This document shows, one piece after another, positions 62,882 through 64,000 of a stretch of 64,000 nt of DNA; the stretch's first letter is position 1; each line of letters begins with the position of its first letter. The notes beneath the pieces were generated by a model, which was not told the DNA's origin, ran no database searches, and worked only from the letters and a program-made list of their open reading frames with translations. The stretch covers positions 50,721 through 114,720 of the forward strand of contig JANSYP010000010.1 in NCBI GenBank assembly GCA_024742405.1, in the 5' to 3' direction. The stretch is from Paracoccaceae bacterium (GTDB lineage: Bacteria > Pseudomonadota > Alphaproteobacteria > Rhodobacterales > Rhodobacteraceae). The position numbers were made by a program, and so were the translations under genes.

Positions 62882-63724
62882 ATGGAACGGCTTCAGGAAG
62901 CCCTAAAGCGCGCCCGCGAAATGCGCGAAGATGCGCGTCCGCCCGGGGCGTCAGTGCCGCCGCCAGGTGACGCCCGTCCGCCCCTGACCGCGAAGACGGC
63001 GCAGGGTGCACCGACCGATGTGCAAGCGCGTTGGGACAGCGTCGAGGAGTTTTCACCAACGCCGCGCATCATGCGCAAGAATCGCGTCGTGTCCTTTTTC
63101 GGCGGTCCCGAAGCCTCTTCCTTCGACATCATGCGGACGAAGTTCGTTCAGCAGGCGAAGGCGAAAGGCGCCAAACGCATTGTCGTGACGTCGCCCGGCC
63201 CAGGATGCGGCAAGACGACGACCACGGCAAACCTCGCCTTCAGCCTGGCCCGGCAGGGCGATCTGAGAACCATCGTTGTCGATATTGACCTGCGGCGCCC
63301 CAATTTCGGGGCTGTTCTCGGCGTGCAGAGGGCGCAGCAGTTCTCCAGTGCGCTGGCCCAAGACGCGGATCCGATGGATCATATGAGCCGTATCGGCGCC
63401 AATCTCATCGTCGGAACGAACGCCGTACCGGTGAGCAACCCCTCGGAGTTGATACAGTCGCATTCGGCCCAGGAAGTGCTGGCCGAACTGGAGCGTCATT
63501 TCGAACCGGATTTCGTCTTGTTCGACGCTCCGCCCGTTCTCACGAGCGACGACACGATCGGGTTTCTCGAGCATTGCGATGCGGCGCTGATCGTCGCCGC
63601 GGCCGAGCAGAGCTCCATCGAGGAGCTTGATGTCACCGAAGCGGAAGTCGCGTCCGTCTCGACGGTGCTCGGCGTCGTGCTGAACAAGTGCCGCTATACG
63701 ACGACCAATTACGACTACTACTGA
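62882..63724 (+). CDS. CpsD/CapB family tyrosine autokinase of the EPS system
   Basis: 280-residue cytosolic bacterial tyrosine kinase partner of the chain-length protein. Walker A 'SPGPGCGKTTTT' (Lys111), Walker A' 'VVDIDLRRPNF' and Walker B 'FVLFDAPPVL' are present. The protein ends in a short tyrosine cluster (four Tyr in the last ten residues), the usual autophosphorylation tail. The N-terminal ~60 residues are charged and proline-rich. Cycles of phosphorylation are known to control polymer export. GGAGG lies just before the ATG. Last gene of the plus-strand EPS arm. Confidence 0.92.
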   Translation: MERLQEALKRAREMREDARPPGASVPPPGDARPPLTAKTAQGAPTDVQARWDSVEEFSPTPRIMRKNRVVSFFGGPEASSFDIMRTKFVQQAKAKGAKRIVVTSPGPGCGKTTTTANLAFSLARQGDLRTIVVDIDLRRPNFGAVLGVQRAQQFSSALAQDADPMDHMSRIGANLIVGTNAVPVSNPSELIQSHSAQEVLAELERHFEPDFVLFDAPPVLTSDDTIGFLEHCDAALIVAAAEQSSIEELDVTEAEVASVSTVLGVVLNKCRYTTTNYDYY

Positions 63725-63895
63725 CGCGGCTGGGCCGCAGACGGGCAAGGGTCCGAGACGCACGTTTCGCGGCGCCTCAGGGACTTCCTAGGTTCGGAAC
63801 AGAGATCGGAAACGGCAAGGTCCGGCGCGATCAGCGCTGGCCCTTCTGAACTGACCGAACAGTCCCGCATCGCCTTGGTTATCGGCTTGCGGTTT

Positions 63896-63924
63896 CGCCG
63901 CTGCGCCTCGGGGGTGCAGCGGCG
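63896..63924. terminator. hairpin between convergent kinase and acetyl-CoA synthetase genes
   Basis: A perfect 9-bp inverted repeat (CGCCGCTGC / GCAGCGGCG) with an 11-nt loop lies 10 nt beyond the acs stop. No U-tract; placed where a terminator is needed. Confidence 0.5.
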
Positions 63925-63934
63925 TAAGTCTCTG

Positions 63935-64000
63935 TCATGCCTTGTTCATTCTGTTTTCGATGAGGTCGTCGACAACGGCGGGTTCGGCGAGGGTCGAGGT
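63935..64000 (-). CDS. acsA: acetyl-CoA synthetase, C-terminal end (partial)
   Basis: The last 21 codons on the minus strand translate to TSTLAEPAVVDDLIENRMNK plus a final Ala and a TGA at 63937-63935. 'D(T)STLA(D/E)P.VVDDLIENR' is the very conserved end of acetyl-CoA synthetase (Acs), the AMP-forming enzyme that activates acetate. The rest lies beyond the right window edge. The match is short but distinctive; convergent orientation to the kinase gene and the hairpin between them fit. Confidence 0.8.
   Translation of the reverse strand, partial: TSTLAEPAVVDDLIENRMNKA

Noticed and set aside
1..64000. CRISPR arrays, tRNA/rRNA genes, IS elements, integrase or attachment sites
   Set aside because: Scanned by eye on both strands; none supported. 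Absence of small RNAs cannot be judged without a covariance search.

Overview
The window looks like chromosomal DNA of a marine alphaproteobacterium of the Rhodobacterales/Roseobacter type. The evidence is high GC, very dense gene packing with many 4-bp start/stop overlaps, and the order NDUFA9-like gene / uppP / gltD / gltB. Other pointers are a GcvT-DUF1989 fusion beside a glycine betaine ABC transporter, and an exosortase-D type exopolysaccharide locus. I saw no tRNA, rRNA, CRISPR array, intact IS element or phage gene.

Layout. (1) 0-8.2 kb: the end of a BtpA-family gene and a small secreted protein. A minus-strand operon follows (DUF1989-GcvT fusion, then proX, proV, proW), divergent from a LacI-family regulator with a perfect 14-bp palindrome in the shared intergenic region. 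(2) 8.3-18.1 kb: NDUFA9-like NAD(P)-binding protein, uppP, and glutamate synthase gltD...gltB with three tandem GFA/CENP-V zinc proteins between the subunits. (3) 18.4-24.9 kb: a DUF1311-MliC lysozyme-inhibitor-like protein and an OmpA-domain protein, divergent from a complete type I secretion set (TolC, LapB-like ABC, LapC-like fusion protein). (4) 24.9-38.1 kb: assorted accessory genes. These are an unrecognised secreted protein, a decayed amidohydrolase, a CDF metal exporter, an NTF2-like protein, an unusual alkaline phosphatase, an isoprenylcysteine-methyltransferase-like protein, a DUF3302/HlyD/OprM envelope operon, an AraC regulator and an SDR plus SnoaL-like pair. (5) 38.2-59.9 kb, all on the minus strand: sugar transferase, TPR lipoprotein, polysaccharide export protein, outer-membrane barrel, exosortase XrtD-EpsI fusion, rhomboid protease, and finally a 4551-residue repeat adhesin with RTX repeats and a type I secretion C-terminus. 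(6) 60.4-63.7 kb, plus strand: the matching ExeA-like ATPase, chain-length determinant and CpsD-like kinase. The extreme right end holds the last 21 codons of acetyl-CoA synthetase on the minus strand.

How it fits together. Regions 5 and 6 form one divergent matrix locus: polymer priming (sugar transferase), chain-length control and kinase, export (Wza-like protein and barrel), a TPR scaffold, and exosortase D, which in known systems cuts and anchors VPLPA-CTERM proteins. The locus ends in a rhomboid protease and a giant surface adhesin. The type I secretion set 13 kb away is the natural candidate exporter of that adhesin. The co-directional XrtD / rhomboid / giant adhesin arrangement is the most interesting feature here, although a functional link between the three is inference.
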